Shown in pieces: positions 60,440 through 64,000 of a stretch of DNA of 64,000 bases. The notes beneath the pieces were generated by a model that saw only the letters and a program-made list of their open reading frames with translations, ran no database searches and was not told the origin of the DNA. Positions within the stretch are counted from its first letter, which is position 1. Every line of letters begins with the position of its first letter. The translations under genes were made by a program, and so were the position numbers. Source of the stretch: Mauremys mutica (Eukaryota; Chordata; Testudines; Geoemydidae); NCBI RefSeq assembly GCF_020497125.1, contig NC_059072.1, positions 302,640,781 to 302,704,780 of the forward strand, in the 5' to 3' direction.

Positions 60440-62036
60440 AAGTTAGTTTAAGAAGGGATCATTTAAATCTGCTTCCGTAACAGATGACTGGAGGATAGCT
60501 AATGTGACACCATTTTTTAAAAAGGGCTCCAGAGGTGATCCAGTGGCAATTACAGGCTGGTAAGCCTAACTTCAGTACCAAGAAAACTAGTTGTAACTAT
60601 AGGAAAAAACAGAATTACTAGGCACATAGATGAACATGATCTGTTGGGGAGGAGTCAACAGGACTTTTGTAAAAGGAAGTCATGCCTCACCAATCTATTA
60701 GAATTCTTTGAGTGGGTCAACAAGCATGTGCGCAAGTGTGATCCAGTGGATACAGTATACTTGGACTTTCAGGAAGCCTTTGACAAGGACCCTCACCAAA
60801 GGCCCTTAAGCAAAGTAAGCTGTCATGGGATAAGAGGGAAGGTCCTCTCATGGATCAGTAATTGGTTAAAAGAGAGGAAACAAGAGAGGTAGGAATAAAT
60901 GGTCAGTTTTCAGAATGGAGAGAGGTAAATAGTGGTGTTTCCCAGGGGTCTGTACTGGGACCAGTGCTGTTCAACATATTCATAAATGATCTGGAAAAAG
61001 GGGTAAACAGGTGGCAAAATTTGCTTATGATATAAAATTACTCAAGATAATTAAGTCCAAAATAGACTGTGAAGAGTTACAAAGGGATCTCACAAAACTG
61101 GGTATCTGGGCAACAAAATGGCAGATTAAATTCAATATTGATAAATTCAGAATAATGCACATTGGAAAACATATCCCAACTATCCATACAAGATGGTGGG
61201 ATTTAAATTAGCTGTTATCATTCGAGAGAAATCTTGGAGTCATTGTGGATGATTCTCTAAAAACCTCTGCTCAATGTGCAGCAGCAGTCAAAAAAAGTGA
61301 ACAGAATGTTGGGAATCATTAGGAAAGGGATAGATAATAAAACAGAAAATGTCATAATGCCACTATATAAATCCATGGTACGTCCTCATCTTGAATACTG
61401 CATGCAGTTCTGATCACCGCATCTTAAAAAAAGATATATTAGAACTTGAAAGAGTACAGAGAAGGGTAACAAAATGATTAAAGGTATGAAACAGCTTCCA
61501 TATGAGGAGAGATTAAAAAGACTGGCACTTTTCAGCTTGGAAAAGAGATAACTAAGGGGAGATATGCTAGAGATCTACAAAATCATGAATGGTGTGAAGA
61601 AAGTGGACAGTGAAGTGTTATTTACTCCTTCACATAACACAACAACCAGGGGTAACTCAATGAAATTAATAAGTAGTAGGTTGAAAACAATCAAAAAGAA
61701 GTACTTCTCACAATGTACAGTCAACCTGTGCAATCATTGCCAGGGGATGTTGTGAAGGTCAAAACCATAATGGAGTTCAAAAAAGAATTAGATAAATCCA
61801 TGGAGGATAGGTCCATCAGTAGGGATTAGCCAGGCTGATCAGTGATGCAACCCTATACTCTGGGTTTCCCTAGCTTCTGACTTCCAGAAGCTGGGAGTGG
61901 ATAACGAGATGGATAATTTGATGATTGCTCTGTTTATTCCCTCTGAAGAATCTGGTATTGGTCACCGTCAGAAGACAGGATACTGGGCTATATGGACCAT
62001 TGGTCTGACCCAGTGTGGCCATTCTTATTTTCTTAT
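60440..62036 (+). pseudogene. CR1 LINE copy, 1.6 kb, 5'-truncated, degraded
   Basis: It reads from the RT start (TPFFKKGSRGDPVA-like, frameshifted) through [47 protein letters not shown] (FADD replaced by FAYD) and RIMHIGKHIP to [17 protein letters not shown]. It ends with the CR1 3' tail CCATTCTTATTTTCTTA. Internal stops (TAG at about 60890) make it non-functional. The recognised 3' tail is the same subfamily as 33757-35030. Confidence 0.92.
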
Positions 62037-63458
62037 TACTTTAACATAGTTGAAATAAAGTAACAGAAAACCACTTTTCACATCTCCCTAAAAGACAATA
62101 AAGAAAACACCCACATCCCCAACTTCCAGTTAAACAAAGACTTTATTTGCCACCCACTTGAACTATTTATGAACAAAATGCAAAATACAGCTCTTAACAA
62201 TAAATTATTCTAACATTTTATATTAAGTGTCCCATTATTGTGAAGTCATTCGGTATTCGCCATAATAGCACTGATAATAAAAATTCATTTGGTATTCATG
62301 CGGATGTTACATCTAGTGCCATTGGTATTCAACTGTAATTTAGCATTAGTTAATGGGCACTTAAAACGCAACCCAAATGATTTATATCACAGCACTTAAG
62401 TGTTTCTCAAACTAAGTGTGCAACACTTATTTTACAAGTGTACTACAGAATAATTAAATAAGTGCATCTTACCTTCTATAGTTTTTGTTGTGAGACAGGG
62501 AAAATCATTTAGAGGACTGTAATGTTAACAATTAACATACCGTACTACATGGAAATAAGCAACTGTATGTAAATTACTTTTACGTAAAAAAGAAAGAAAA
62601 CAAAGACAGTGGTACTTACTTTTAAAATACGGGTTCATAGCGTATATACTGAATTAAAATCGAAAGCTGGATGACCAATAACACAAAACAGGACTACTAC
62701 TTTCTTTGCTGACACTTGTGTAAAGGAAAGTGGAATCCCAGATCTCTTTTCTCATTTTCTTTGCTCATGCTTATGACAGTCACACATGCATGGACTTGGA
62801 CAGCCACCCTAATGTGTACTATTATTACGTTTATACTGCTGTTTTTGCCAGCCATGAACTTAGAGTCAATACAAATGATTGATTGATTTTTTTAAAGATG
62901 GACACAAAATAGATGGGAAAGAGTACCACCCATCTCTGGACTGAATATGCTTTACTGATTATTAAGAAAAGAAATCTTTATTTTATTTTCCAGCAAACTC
63001 ATATTACTATGACCATATAATGATACAACCAGAACAAATATCTATACTATATATCTGTTTTATTTACCAGACTTCAGTGCCTTCCTAAAAATGTATTGTT
63101 TAGTATGTGAAAGACTTAATTCTAAAATGTATTTATTTTAAATATCTTTGCTAATTTCACCATTTCATTTCATTATTTCAGAGTGGTAAACATATTCCTC
63201 TAATGATTTCCCATTTCTTGTACAAGAAAAATAAAAACACATTGCTCTCCAACTTAGTGTTATTTAACAACATTTATTGTAATGGGAGCAATGGGAGCAA
63301 TACATACTGAAATGAGATAGTATAATGGCTAGTTGATTAACTGCTAAAACTAGAGCAGTAAATATTGCTGAATGCTGTACGTCCAGCTACAGTCACACTT
63401 GTTCTGTGTCAATCCAGCTGTGAGATGATGGATAAAAAGTAATAATAAAATCACCAAC

Positions 63459-63565
63459 CTCAGAATGCTTTCGCCAAATGTCTATGTTCTTTCGCTGAGC
63501 TTTCGAGAAATGGTCCCAAGCTTTTTGTCTGGTAGAAGCGTTGAAAACGGCCACAATCTGCTCAA
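63459..63565 (-). CDS. ENOX1: ENOX1 coding exon (1st of five in window)
   Basis: This 107-bp exon reads two bases of a split Val codon, then 35 codons beginning EQIVAVFNAST and ending RKNIDIWRKHSE. ENOX proteins are cell-surface oxidases of hydroquinones/NADH with protein disulfide-thiol exchange activity; this part lies after the RNA-recognition-like domain and begins the helical C-terminal region rich in K, R, Q and E. The acceptor is a pyrimidine-rich tract ending CCAAAG and the donor is GAG|GTTGGTGA, so the exon ends in phase 0. The next exon downstream on the minus strand starts in phase 0, as required. An alternative AG five bases further in (exon starting at 63560) would also keep the frame but would drop the split codon. 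The assignment rests on recognising the sequence from memory of the family, not on an alignment. Confidence 0.93.
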
Positions 63566-64000
63566 CTTTGGTGAACAAGGAAGTCAAACAAGACAAGCAA
63601 TTTATGTTGTGATCACTATAGAGAATCAAAGCAAAGACACTAGGAGTCTATGGATGATGTCATTACTGAAATAACATCATCAATATCCATCCAATCATGT
63701 GTCTTTTGTACTTACATTTTATCAATGTTGGAGATGTCTCCCTTCAAGTCTGTCTCCATAACTTTAGTCTACACAAGTTACAAATATATACTGAAGAATT
63801 TGCATGCAGTTGCCTCTTGTGCATAATTTGTGTGCTGTGTGTATGTTCATATAAATGTTGGGGGAGAGGGGTTGTGTGGAGGAGGAAGAAGTGTTAGAGG
63901 CAAGGTGTGAGGTGGGCCCCACTCTAATAACATTATCCCAAAGAGGCCCTTTGAAGCTAGTGCAATGATCCCTAATTGCAACACTTTGAGGTGTAAGTAT
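63566..64000 (-). other. ENOX1: ENOX1 intron, upstream part at window edge
   Basis: This is sequence 5' (on the minus strand) of the first exon seen here. The branch point/pyrimidine region of the acceptor lies at about 63566-63600. Nothing else is recognisable. Confidence 0.75.

Larger units (their letters stand above)
58595..63458 (-). other. ENOX1: ENOX1 intron, about 4.9 kb
   Basis: The intron carries a 123-bp Penelope terminal stub (59993-60115) and a CR1 copy (about 60440-62036). The remaining parts, 58595-59980, 60130-60440 and 62040-63458, are AT-rich and show no recognisable element. Confidence 0.85.

Overview
The window is non-coding-dominated vertebrate nuclear DNA: the 3' part of one very large, minus-strand, intron-rich gene filled with transposable elements. 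Five short coding exons (63459-63565, 58477-58594, 28769-28953, 8435-8542, 3581-3637; transcribed right to left) join in frame at every junction with GT/AG sites. They encode a C-terminal coiled-coil segment that I recognise as ENOX1, an ecto-NOX disulfide-thiol exchanger. The N-terminal exons lie beyond 64000 and the last coding exons lie before position 1. No other host gene and no RNA gene is supportable.

The repeats point to a turtle, probably a cryptodire. The evidence is long degraded CR1 LINEs, tRNA-derived SINEs ending in a CR1-like tail, many palindromic non-autonomous hAT elements with 8-bp target duplications, a Penelope-like element with a GIY-YIG domain, and CORE/MIR-type SINEs. 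The organism call is an inference from repeat content.

Layout: 1-3580 is an intron with a hAT MITE (2981-3179) and a possible LTR remnant. The 3638-8434 intron holds two hAT elements (4821-5336, 6355-6624). The 8543-28768 intron holds a hAT nested in a hAT (9302-9947), another hAT (10855-11208), a 2.1-kb DNA element (13335-15444), a hAT/SINE/LTR cluster (16553-17757), a CR1 3' end, several palindromic MITEs, and hAT elements at 24358 and 26756. The 28954-58476 intron holds a TAA-flanked MITE, two CR1s arranged 5' to 5' (33757-35898), an RTE-like LINE split by an LTR-like insertion (37975-40180), a 2.1-kb CR1 (41125-43297), a tRNA-SINE, a Penelope fragment (44600-45257), and a hAT inserted in a MIR-type SINE (53422-54240). 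The 58595-63458 intron holds a 123-bp Penelope terminal stub and a 1.6-kb CR1.

I see no operon-like or novel multi-gene system. The points most worth checking are the shared TIR-internal motif of the hAT elements, the nested and templated insertions, the Penelope terminal segment with a hammerhead-like core, and the tandem splice donor of the 3581-3637 exon.
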